A DNA stretch of 19,195 bases, from assembly GCA_003556835.1 (NCBI GenBank), contig PWQG01000465.1, positions 1-19,195 on the forward strand. Reading direction: 5' to 3'. The stretch comes from Gammaproteobacteria bacterium. Its GTDB lineage: Bacteria; Pseudomonadota; Gammaproteobacteria; Pseudomonadales; Pseudohongiellaceae. Below the pieces are notes generated by a model. That model saw nothing but the letters and a program-made list of their open reading frames with translations. It did not search any database and was not told the DNA's origin. The translations under genes were made by a program, and so were the position numbers. Positions 1 through 6,555 of this stretch are shown here, one piece after another; the first letter of the stretch is position 1, and every line of letters starts with the position of its first letter.

Positions 1-121
1 CCAGGTCGCTGTAGTCAATGGCCGCATCCGTGTCAGCACGCAGCTGAATGCTGATTGCGGTGCTCGCTGTAAGCAGTGCGACGCCGAGCCATCTGCCGGC
101 CAAGGGGGAGCGGTATTGCAT
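1..121 (-). CDS. Start of an unidentified exported protein (partial, runs off left edge)
   Basis: Reading the minus strand from the ATG at 121 gives about 40 residues: MQYRSPLAGRW, a hydrophobic stretch rich in Ala, Leu and Val, then a region beginning ADTDAAIDYSDL. This has the shape of a Sec signal peptide (basic start, short hydrophobic core, small residues near an RA-D junction) followed by a mature N-terminus. A GAGGA Shine-Dalgarno sequence lies about six bases before the ATG, which supports this start. The gene is divergent from the TonB-dependent receptor at 378 and may share its control region. Too little of the protein is present to name a family. An overlapping minus-strand frame (33-278) was set aside because it lacks these features. 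Confidence 0.6.
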   Translation of the reverse strand, partial: MQYRSPLAGRWLGVALLTASTAISIQLRADTDAAIDYSDL

Positions 122-262
122 GGGCTGTCCTCAATAAATCTGTTTCCGCAAACAAACTGATACCGGAATAGACAGATGTGCAAGGGCGACACAAGTCCTT
201 TGAACGCAGCTGATAGGGCATCTGGCGCGTGATGTGAGCTCCTTGTAAAATATGGCGTAAAA

Positions 263-278
263 GTGACGAAAATGTCAC
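263..278. promoter_or_regulatory. Inverted repeat, candidate operator upstream of the TonB receptor gene
   Basis: A perfect 5-bp inverted repeat, GTGAC-gaaaat-GTCAC, lies in AT-rich DNA between the divergent genes. It sits eight bases upstream of a candidate -35 box of the receptor gene, a place typical for a regulator. It resembles a CRP-type site, but the GTGA and TCAC arms are eight bases apart rather than six, so I do not assign a regulator. Confidence 0.35.
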
Positions 279-285
279 AAATAGT

Positions 286-314
286 TTGATTTTCGTTATA
301 GGTTACGTTAAAAA
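286..314 (+). promoter_or_regulatory. Candidate sigma-70 promoter for the TonB receptor gene
   Basis: TTGATT at 286-291 and TTAAAA at 309-314 are separated by 17 bases, in the most AT-rich part of the divergent intergenic region. Transcription would start near 321, leaving a leader of about 57 bases before the ATG at 378. The -10 match is only moderate and another TA-rich tract exists near 332-339, so the exact start is uncertain. Confidence 0.4.
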
Positions 315-377
315 TTCGCCCGGGAGAAACATATACACTCTAAAAGTTATATCTATCTACCTAAAGGGGAGATACTC

Positions 378-3173
378 ATGAAAAAAACAAGTCTTTCGCT
401 CGCAATCGGCGGCATCATAGGAATGTCTGCTGCCGGCCTGCTCCCACAGCAGGCACAGGCACAGGCAGGCGGCACCGGTGCCGACATGCTGGAAGAAGTG
501 GTGGTCACCGGTTCACGAATCCGTCGGCCCGATCTGGCTGGCGCCAACCCGGTCAGTGTCATTGACAGCATGGAGTTGCAGAACCAGAGCTACACCAGTA
601 TTGGTGATGTTTTGCAGCAAATGCCGTTCTCGGCCGGTGCAGCCACCAACACCCAGGTCAACAACGGTGGCTCCGGTGCTGTGAACTTCTCACTGCGTGG
701 TCTCGGATCCTCCCGCACCCTGGTGCTGATCAACGGCCGTCGTGCCGTGCCTTCCGGTCTCGGTGCCAACTCCACCGTGGACCTGAACAACATCCCGATG
801 AACATGATCGAGCGCGTGGAAGTCCTCAAGGACGGCGCGTCTGCGGTCTATGGCTCTGACGCCGTAGCGGGTGTGGTTAACATCATAACCCGCCAGGATT
901 TTGAGGGAACCGACTTCAGCGTCACGCGTGGTCAGACCAGTCGCAGCGACGGTGAGCAGACAACAGCCGAGTTCAGTCTCGGTACCTCTACGGATCGCAG
1001 CAGTTTCATTGTCAACGGTTACTGGACGGAGCAGAAACCGATCTGGGCGGGAGAGCGCGACTTCGCAGAACAGGAAGTCTGGTTCAATCCCTACTGGGAT
1101 CCGGAAGGTCAAGCCTTTGGCGGTTCCTCCGCGCCCCCTTGGGGACTGTACAGTGGCTTGACCCGTGGCCCCGAGTTTGGTGATTTCCGTCCTTATGACA
1201 GCACGTCGGATTCGTACAATTATGCGCCGGCCAATTATCATCAGACACCGAATGAGCGGTGGGGCTTCAGTGCCTTCGGTAACTACGAGCTGGGCGACAT
1301 GGGCGAGCTGCGTAATGTCGAGGTTTTTGGTGAGGCGATGTACACCAATCGCAACTCGCAGCGGCTGATTGCTCCCGAGCCACTCGCACCATTGGTATTC
1401 TTCGGCTCTCCGGCGCCGTATTCGGATCTGAACCAGTATAATATCGACTTTGGTCCGAAAGATGCCGATGGCAACACGATGGTCATCGACGATTGGCGCC
1501 GACGCATGGTCGAAACCGGAGGTCGGGACCAGCACCATGAGGCCAATACCCACCAGATCACAATGGGTATCTCCGGCGAAGTGGCCACCTGGTTCTGGGA
1601 TGCATCTGCTTTCTACGGCAAAAACACCGGAACGGTAATCGATGAAGGCTATTTCCAGCTGGAGCGCGTAGCTGAAGCGGTTGGCCCCACCTTCATGGAT
1701 GACACCGGCAACCTGCTTTGTTCCACCGATGGTACAGCAGGGGGTGTGATTCCGGGTTGTGTGCCTCTCAACGTCTTCGGTGAGCCGGGTGGCCCGAATG
1801 AGATCACTGATGAAATGTTGCAGTACATCAGTGGTAACTACATCTCCCTGACCCAGGGCGGCAACGAAATGAACGGGGTTCAGTTCAATGCGTCCGGGCC
1901 ATTGATGCAGTTGCCGGCTGGTGAACTGGGCATGGCAGTGGGTCTGGAGCGCCGTCATTACAGCGGTTTTTCCCAGCCGGACTCGCTGCAATTGCTGGGT
2001 GTGTCCACGGCCGGTTCGTCCCAGGCAACCAGCGGCTCCTACAATGTCCGCGAGGCTTATGTGGAATTCGCAGTGCCCCTGCTCGCTGATCGACCTGGCG
2101 TTGATATGCTCGAGCTGAGTGTTGCGTCTCGTTATTCTGACTACAACACATTCGGTAGCACCACCAACTCGAAGCTGGGTCTGCGCTGGACGGTCAATGA
2201 TGAACTGACACTGCGTGGCACGGTATCCGAGGCCTTCCGGGCGCCGAGCATACCGGATCTGTTCTTCGGTCAGTTCACCACCTATCCGACGGCCACCGAT
2301 CCCTGTGCCACCGACCCGACCCCATCCTGTATTGCTGATGGCGTGCCGGAAGGTGGTTATGATGCATCCGGCATGACCCAGTTGCAGACCATTGGGGGCG
2401 GTAACCCTGATCTGCAGCCCGAGGAAGCCGACATCTTCACTTTGGGTGCCGTCTATCAACCGGCTGCAGTGGAAGGCCTGTCCATGACTCTGGACTACTG
2501 GGATATCGAAGTCGATGGTGCGATTTCCAGCATCGGTACCCAGACCATCCTCGATAATTGTCATGCTACAGGTACAAACTGTGACCTGATCGAGCGTTGG
2601 GGACCGGGTCAGGGCGCTGTGCCGGGTTCGACTCGCAATATCTTCAACCTGGCGGCCAACGTCGGGGGAGTGGACGCCTCGGGTGTGGACTTCTCGGCCC
2701 GTTATGTACTGCCACCGACCGAGTTCGGCAGCTTCACCGTGGGTACCGATATCGCCCACATACTCAAGTATGACAAGACCCTGGCGACAGGCGAGGTCAT
2801 CGAGCATGCTGGCCGCTTTGAAGACAACCATGATGGTAACTTCCCCGAGTGGCGCGCCAATGTCGTGACCAACTGGAGTTTCCAGAACTGGGATGCGACC
2901 TACACCCTGCGTTACATCGATTCGGTGACCGAACCGCTGAACAACTGGTGGAACGTGGGTGGTACCGAGCGTAAGGTGACCAGCCAGACCCTCCATAACA
3001 TCCAGGCGTCCTACAACCTGGATGAATGGAACTCGCGGTTCACGCTGGGTGTCGACAATATCTTCGACCGACAGCCTCCGTTCTCTGACACCGGCTTCAA
3101 CGACAACACTGATGTCCGGACCTATGAGACACGAGGTCGTTTCTACTACGGTCGAGTGTCCTTTAACTTCTGA
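378..3173 (+). CDS. TonB-dependent outer membrane receptor
   Basis: This 931-residue protein should form a plugged 22-strand beta barrel in the outer membrane that imports a bulky nutrient using TonB energy. Residues 1-30 form a signal peptide ending in a QAQAQA cleavage region. The plug domain (about 39-190) contains LEEVVVTGSRI, FSLRGLGSSRTLVLINGRR and ERVEVLKDGASAVYGSDAV. The barrel carries the family signature GGGNPDLQPEEAD and ends in Phe, as BAM substrates do. Three close Cys pairs (448/461, 643/651, 728/735) probably staple extracellular loops. The ATG follows AAAGGGGAG by six bases. Plug and length resemble receptors for sugars, peptides or plant-derived compounds in marine and soil Proteobacteria, but the ligand cannot be read from sequence. 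A strong terminator follows, then a TPR-sulfotransferase gene. Confidence 0.95.
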   Translation: MKKTSLSLAIGGIIGMSAAGLLPQQAQAQAGGTGADMLEEVVVTGSRIRRPDLAGANPVSVIDSMELQNQSYTSIGDVLQQMPFSAGAATNTQVNNGGSGAVNFSLRGLGSSRTLVLINGRRAVPSGLGANSTVDLNNIPMNMIERVEVLKDGASAVYGSDAVAGVVNIITRQDFEGTDFSVTRGQTSRSDGEQTTAEFSLGTSTDRSSFIVNGYWTEQKPIWAGERDFAEQEVWFNPYWDPEGQAFGGSSAPPWGLYSGLTRGPEFGDFRPYDSTSDSYNYAPANYHQTPNERWGFSAFGNYELGDMGELRNVEVFGEAMYTNRNSQRLIAPEPLAPLVFFGSPAPYSDLNQYNIDFGPKDADGNTMVIDDWRRRMVETGGRDQHHEANTHQITMGISGEVATWFWDASAFYGKNTGTVIDEGYFQLERVAEAVGPTFMDDTGNLLCSTDGTAGGVIPGCVPLNVFGEPGGPNEITDEMLQYISGNYISLTQGGNEMNGVQFNASGPLMQLPAGELGMAVGLERRHYSGFSQPDSLQLLGVSTAGSSQATSGSYNVREAYVEFAVPLLADRPGVDMLELSVASRYSDYNTFGSTTNSKLGLRWTVNDELTLRGTVSEAFRAPSIPDLFFGQFTTYPTATDPCATDPTPSCIADGVPEGGYDASGMTQLQTIGGGNPDLQPEEADIFTLGAVYQPAAVEGLSMTLDYWDIEVDGAISSIGTQTILDNCHATGTNCDLIERWGPGQGAVPGSTRNIFNLAANVGGVDASGVDFSARYVLPPTEFGSFTVGTDIAHILKYDKTLATGEVIEHAGRFEDNHDGNFPEWRANVVTNWSFQNWDATYTLRYIDSVTEPLNNWWNVGGTERKVTSQTLHNIQASYNLDEWNSRFTLGVDNIFDRQPPFSDTGFNDNTDVRTYETRGRFYYGRVSFNF
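450..467 (+). repeat. Hexanucleotide tandem repeat (CAGGCA x3) in the signal peptide region
   Basis: Three exact in-frame copies of CAGGCA encode Gln-Ala repeats at the end of the TonB receptor signal peptide. Copy changes would add or remove Gln-Ala pairs near the cleavage site without shifting the frame. Confidence 0.7.
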
Positions 3174-3193
3174 TTACACGTTAATCAGCGTTT

Positions 3194-3227
3194 AAAAAAA
3201 GCCCGCAGCAATGCGGGCTTTTTTTTT
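3194..3227 (+). terminator. Intrinsic terminator after the TonB receptor gene
   Basis: The stem GCCCGCA / TGCGGGC closes a GCAA tetraloop and is followed by nine T residues (3219-3227). Seven A residues precede the stem (3194-3200), so it could also act on the other strand. It starts 20 bases after the receptor stop codon and separates that gene from the sulfotransferase gene. Confidence 0.93.
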
Positions 3228-3274
3228 GTCAGGCAGCCACGCATAATCGGTGCCGTCATTGAAGAGGAGTGATG

Positions 3275-4828
3275 ATGAGCCGTTTCGAAGAAAAATTGAA
3301 CAAGGTCAATCAACTGATTTCCCAGCAGCAGTTTTCCCAGGCCTTGCAGCAGAGCCGGAAGCTGACCCGCGAGCGACCCGCAATGACCCGGGCCTGGCTG
3401 TCACGCAGCGAGGCCGCTCGCTCCCTGGGGGAGGCGGAAGAGGCAGTGCGTTCCAGCCAGAAGGCCGCTACGCTGGAGCCCGGTTCCGGTTTTGCCCAGG
3501 CGCAGTATGCCCGTTGCCTGCTACCTGATGCTGATTACCGGGAGCTGGGACCGATACTGCAGCGTGGTATCGATCTGCGACACGAGTCGCCCTGGGCGAC
3601 CGAGATCCTGGGCTCCTGCGCGGTCGGCATGCATGACTGGCCACTGGCGCGGCGTTACTACCAGCGCCTGGTCGATGACCATGGTACCAATGCGCAGTAT
3701 CGCCACATGCTGGCCGTGGCTGCCAATGTGTTGGGTGATGTAGAACTGGCGACAAAGCAGTTGAAACGCATCATCCGGCAGCAACCGGAATTCGGTCCGG
3801 CTTACTGGACGCTACTGGATGTGGCGCCAGAGCGTTTCACGGAGGAGATGGAGAAGCAGGTGGCTGCCCTGTGTGATGATCCCCGGCTCAATGAAAACCA
3901 GAAACTGTACTTCTACCATACGCAGGCCCGGCTCTGTGATCGTAAGCGTGATCCGGCTGCCGCTGTGCGATGGTACAGTCGCGCGAATGCGGTGAAGCGC
4001 TCCCAGGTCCGTTATTCCGGGGAAACCGACAAGGCCCTTTCCGACGCCATTCGCCAACAGTTCTCGGAGGCGGGATCGGCAAAGGAGGCGGCAGCGGAAG
4101 GCCCGGTTTTTGTGGTCGGTCTGCCCCGTAGCGGTTCCACACTGGTCGAGCAATTGCTGGTCAATTCGGGACAAATTTCAGCGCCCGGTGAATTGCGTGA
4201 CCTGGAGGTACTGTTGGCGCGTGCTGCCGGAAACCGGGGGCTGCCTGTCATGCGCCCGGAGGACGTCGCTGCCCTGAAAGCGGCCGGAATGGACGGGCTG
4301 GGAGACGAATACCGTGCACGGGTTTCTTCCCGGGTGACCGCCGGGCAGCGAGTGGTGGACAAGAACCCCTTCAACTTCCGCTATGCAGGAATGATATTCG
4401 AAACCATGCCGGAGGCCCGGGTGGTGCATGTGCACAAGACGCCGCTGGAGGCTTGTCTGGGCAATTTCCGGCATCTGTTCGCGTCGGTTGCGCCCTGGTC
4501 CTACAGTGTGGATGAGTTGGTGCTGTACTTCCGTCTCTATCGTGACCTCATGGCTCACTGGGAAGCGCTGTATCCGGGCCGGATCCTGCATATCGCCTAT
4601 GATGACCTGATCCGCAAGCCGAAACAGACCGGGCGTACACTGTTCCGCCATTGTGGCCTGCGCTGGGAGAAAGGTATGGACGAGCTGTCCGGTCCGCGTG
4701 AGATCCGCAGCGCGAGTGTGAGCCAGGTGCGGCGTGGTCTCAACCGTGAATCCCTGGATACCTGGAAAGACTATGGCCCGCATATGCAGACCCTCTACCG
4801 GAGGCTGGAAAGCGGGGGCCTGCTCTGA
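3275..4828 (+). CDS. TPR-repeat-containing sulfotransferase
   Basis: The protein has 517 residues. Residues 1 to about 265 are helical repeats of TPR type; the rest is a sulfotransferase domain, expected to move a sulfuryl group from PAPS to a hydroxyl or similar acceptor. The 5'-phosphosulfate loop is intact as GLPRSGST (282-289), and DKNPFNFRYAG matches the family. The 3'-phosphate box reads HKTPLEACLGN near 386-396, where related proteins usually have R-x-P-x-D-x-C-x-S: Lys replaces Arg and Gly replaces Ser. There is no signal peptide, so it is probably cytoplasmic. Three start codons are consecutive (GTG 3269, ATG 3272, ATG 3275). I chose 3275 because GAAGAGGAG ends five bases before it. 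The stop overlaps the thioesterase start (TGATG). I saw no convincing promoter, so read-through from the receptor gene is possible. The substrate is unknown; the TPR part may bind a protein partner. Confidence 0.88.
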   Translation: MSRFEEKLNKVNQLISQQQFSQALQQSRKLTRERPAMTRAWLSRSEAARSLGEAEEAVRSSQKAATLEPGSGFAQAQYARCLLPDADYRELGPILQRGIDLRHESPWATEILGSCAVGMHDWPLARRYYQRLVDDHGTNAQYRHMLAVAANVLGDVELATKQLKRIIRQQPEFGPAYWTLLDVAPERFTEEMEKQVAALCDDPRLNENQKLYFYHTQARLCDRKRDPAAAVRWYSRANAVKRSQVRYSGETDKALSDAIRQQFSEAGSAKEAAAEGPVFVVGLPRSGSTLVEQLLVNSGQISAPGELRDLEVLLARAAGNRGLPVMRPEDVAALKAAGMDGLGDEYRARVSSRVTAGQRVVDKNPFNFRYAGMIFETMPEARVVHVHKTPLEACLGNFRHLFASVAPWSYSVDELVLYFRLYRDLMAHWEALYPGRILHIAYDDLIRKPKQTGRTLFRHCGLRWEKGMDELSGPREIRSASVSQVRRGLNRESLDTWKDYGPHMQTLYRRLESGGLL

Positions 4829-5235
4829 TGGCTGACTTCAGTGTATCCCTGCAGGTCAGGGATCATGAATGTGATATGCAGGGTGTGGTCAATCACGCGG
4901 TGTATCTGAACTACCTCGAGCATGCCCGCCATGAGTTCCTAAAGACCCGGGGCCTGGATTTCGCGAAGCTGACGGCGGGCGGAATCATTGTGGTGGTGGC
5001 GCGGGCGGAGATCGATTACCGGCGTTCATTGCGCAGCGGGGATCACTTCCGTGTCACTGCCCGCCCGCAGCGCGCCTCTGCGGTACGTCTGGTCTTTGAG
5101 CAGGAGATCCTGCTGGAACGGGGAGGGGATTGTATGGTGACGGCAAAGATGACCACCACCGCCGTCAACGAGCGGGGCCGACCCTATTTCCCCCGGGAGC
5201 TGGAAGCCTTGTTCCTGTCTGCCTCCAAGAGCTGA
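4828..5235 (+). CDS. Hotdog-fold acyl-CoA thioesterase (4HBT/YbgC-like)
   Basis: At 135 residues this is the normal size of a single hotdog thioesterase, which hydrolyses acyl-CoA or acyl-ACP thioesters. The N-terminal RDHECDMQGVVNHAVYLNYL carries the 4-hydroxybenzoyl-CoA thioesterase pattern D-x2-G-V-V-N-H, with the likely catalytic Asp at 16; the central hotdog helix follows. Its ATG overlaps the sulfotransferase stop codon (TGATG), so the two are probably translated together and may act in one pathway. Its last 52 bases overlap the 3' end of the Sir2 gene on the opposite strand. It could equally be a general housekeeping thioesterase; the chain length or aryl group of its substrate cannot be inferred. 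Confidence 0.85.
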   Translation: MADFSVSLQVRDHECDMQGVVNHAVYLNYLEHARHEFLKTRGLDFAKLTAGGIIVVVARAEIDYRRSLRSGDHFRVTARPQRASAVRLVFEQEILLERGGDCMVTAKMTTTAVNERGRPYFPRELEALFLSASKS

Positions 5236-5924
5236 TCGACGAAACGTGGCACCGTGTCGCCCGCTTTGCCGCAAATGTGGTAGTCGAATCCGGACCCGGT
5301 GTCTTCCAGATTGATCTCCATGGTCTCGGCGCCGTGGCGTCGGGCGATGTCATGGAAGCCGGCGGCCGGATAGACCTGCCCCGATGTGCCGATGGCAATG
5401 AACAGGTCACAGCGCTCCAGCGCCCCGATGATGCGTGGCATCTGCAAAGGCATTTCGCCGAACCAGACCACATGAGGCCGCAGATTGCCCGCCTCTCCAC
5501 AGCATCGGCAGCGCTGCTCGATACTGATGTCACCACGGATGTCGAACACGCGCTCACTGATCTGACAACGCATCTTGAGCATTTCGCCGTGCATGTGCAC
5601 CACGTTCCGGCTCCCGGCCCGTTCGTGCAGATTGTCGATGTTCTGGGTAACCAGGAGGAATTCACCGCCAAATTGCTGCTCCAGCCGAGCCAGCGCCGTA
5701 TGTGCGGGGTTCGGCCGGATGGGGTCGCTGAGCAGCAGGCGGCGACGGGTATTGTAGAAGTGATGGACAAGCCGGGGGTCGCGGAAAAAACCTTCCGGCG
5801 TCGCCACGTCCTCGATCCGATGCTGCTCCCAAAGGCCGTCAGCAGCGCGAAATGTACTGATACCTGACTCGGCGGAGATGCCGGCACCGGTCAGGATCAC
5901 TACGGATTCTGGCATGGAATGCAT
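5184..5924 (-). CDS. cobB: NAD-dependent protein deacylase, Sir2/CobB family
   Basis: The protein has 246 residues and removes acyl groups from lysines using NAD, giving nicotinamide and O-acyl-ADP-ribose. Sirtuin motifs are all present: GAGISAESGISTFR (13-26), TQNID (93-97), catalytic His in HMHGE (His112), a Cys-rich zinc segment (Cys120, then CRCC at 139-142) and RPHVVWFGE. Tyr57 and Arg60 in FYNTR correspond to the Y-x2-R pair of SIRT5/CobB-type enzymes that read succinyl and other acidic acyl lysines, so desuccinylase activity is likely. The start at 5924 has GGA about eight bases upstream; an in-frame ATG at 5915 is an alternative. A good divergent promoter lies at 5958-5986. Its 3' end runs 52 bases into the thioesterase gene on the other strand. 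Confidence 0.93.
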   Translation of the reverse strand: MHSMPESVVILTGAGISAESGISTFRAADGLWEQHRIEDVATPEGFFRDPRLVHHFYNTRRRLLLSDPIRPNPAHTALARLEQQFGGEFLLVTQNIDNLHERAGSRNVVHMHGEMLKMRCQISERVFDIRGDISIEQRCRCCGEAGNLRPHVVWFGEMPLQMPRIIGALERCDLFIAIGTSGQVYPAAGFHDIARRHGAETMEINLEDTGSGFDYHICGKAGDTVPRFVDQLLEADRNKASSSRGK

Positions 5925-5932
5925 GGAATCTG

Positions 5933-5960
5933 TCCGGATTTTCGCTGAATTATCCGGATT
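5933..5960. repeat. Two direct repeats of TCCGGATT spaced 20 bp
   Basis: TCCGGATT occurs at 5933-5940 and 5953-5960, exactly two helical turns apart; the core TCCGGA is itself palindromic. The second copy overlaps the predicted -10 box of the Sir2 gene and the first lies in its leader, the geometry of a repressor operator. No regulator is known to me for it. Confidence 0.4.
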
Positions 5961-5986
5961 CTAGCGTATCCCGGCGCCTACGTCAG
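5958..5986 (-). promoter_or_regulatory. Candidate sigma-70 promoter for the Sir2 gene
   Basis: On the minus strand CTGACG (5986-5981) and TAGAAT (5963-5958) are separated by 17 bases, matching consensus at four and five of six positions. Transcription would start near 5951, about 27 bases before the ATG. Confidence 0.55.
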
Positions 5987-5996
5987 CCGTCGATCC

Positions 5997-6025
5997 ATGA
6001 CGACGGCGATTGCCTGCTCTATAAT
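5997..6025 (+). promoter_or_regulatory. Candidate sigma-70 promoter for the bcp-hydrolase-pdxJ-MFS operon
   Basis: ATGACG (5997-6002) and a perfect TATAAT (6020-6025) are separated by 17 bases. A start near 6032 leaves a leader of about 50 bases containing the GAGGAG ribosome binding site at 6069-6074. No other strong promoter is visible before 9363. Confidence 0.65.
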
Positions 6026-6081
6026 GAGCCGCTTGCGACGTTTCCACAGAATTGATCAGAAGTTCCTCGAGGAGTTGATCC

Positions 6082-6555
6082 ATGGCACAGCCGAAAATTG
6101 GCAATCTGGCCCCGGCCTTCACATTGCAGGACCAGGAGGGCAACAAGGTTGCCCTGAAAGACTTTCGGGACGATAAGAATGTGCTGCTGTATTTCTACCC
6201 CAAGGCCATGACGCCGGGTTGCACCGTGCAGGCCTGTGGTTTGCGTGACAGTCGCCAGCGCCTGGACAAGCTGGATACGGTAGTACTTGCCGTGAGTCCC
6301 GATCCAGTGGCCCGTCTGAAGAAATTCGAGGAGAAACAGGACCTGAATTTCACCCTGCTCTCCGATGAAGATCATGCCGTGGCTGAAAAGTACGGTGCCT
6401 GGGGGCTGAAAAAGTTCATGGGCCGCGAGTTCATGGGTATCCTGCGTTCGACCTTCATCATCGACAAATCCGGTCGCCTGCAACATGTCATGGACAAGGT
6501 GAAGACCAAGACCCACCACGACGATGCCCTGGACTGGGTGGAAGAGAATCTCTGA
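6082..6555 (+). CDS. bcp: Thioredoxin-dependent thiol peroxidase (Bcp/PrxQ)
   Basis: The protein has 157 residues, as in E. coli Bcp. It reduces hydrogen peroxide and organic hydroperoxides with thioredoxin as electron donor, in the cytoplasm. The active-site segment YPKAMTPGCTVQACGLRD is the Bcp signature, with peroxidatic Cys47 and resolving Cys52 five residues later, the atypical 2-Cys arrangement. The thioredoxin fold continues through LRSTFIIDKSGRLQHVMD. GAGGAG lies seven bases before the ATG, and a TATAAT promoter lies upstream. The stop codon directly abuts the ATG of the hydrolase gene, making this the first gene of a tight operon. Key residues are intact. Confidence 0.95.
   Translation: MAQPKIGNLAPAFTLQDQEGNKVALKDFRDDKNVLLYFYPKAMTPGCTVQACGLRDSRQRLDKLDTVVLAVSPDPVARLKKFEEKQDLNFTLLSDEDHAVAEKYGAWGLKKFMGREFMGILRSTFIIDKSGRLQHVMDKVKTKTHHDDALDWVEENL

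Noticed and set aside
33..278. An 81-codon minus-strand frame at the left end
   Set aside because: The other frame, from ATG 121, has a signal peptide and a ribosome binding site; this one crosses the intergenic region with no such support.
263..278. Calling the inverted repeat a CRP or FNR site
   Set aside because: The half-sites are eight bases apart instead of six for CRP, and FNR's TTGAT-N4-ATCAA pattern is absent.
690..2996. A 768-codon open frame on the minus strand inside the TonB receptor gene
   Set aside because: It lies wholly antisense to a convincing receptor gene, has no recognisable domain, and is the expected shadow of strong codon bias in GC-rich DNA.
5130..5867. A 245-codon plus-strand open frame opposite the Sir2 gene
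   Set aside because: The Sir2 frame carries every sirtuin motif; this one begins inside the thioesterase gene in another frame and shows none.
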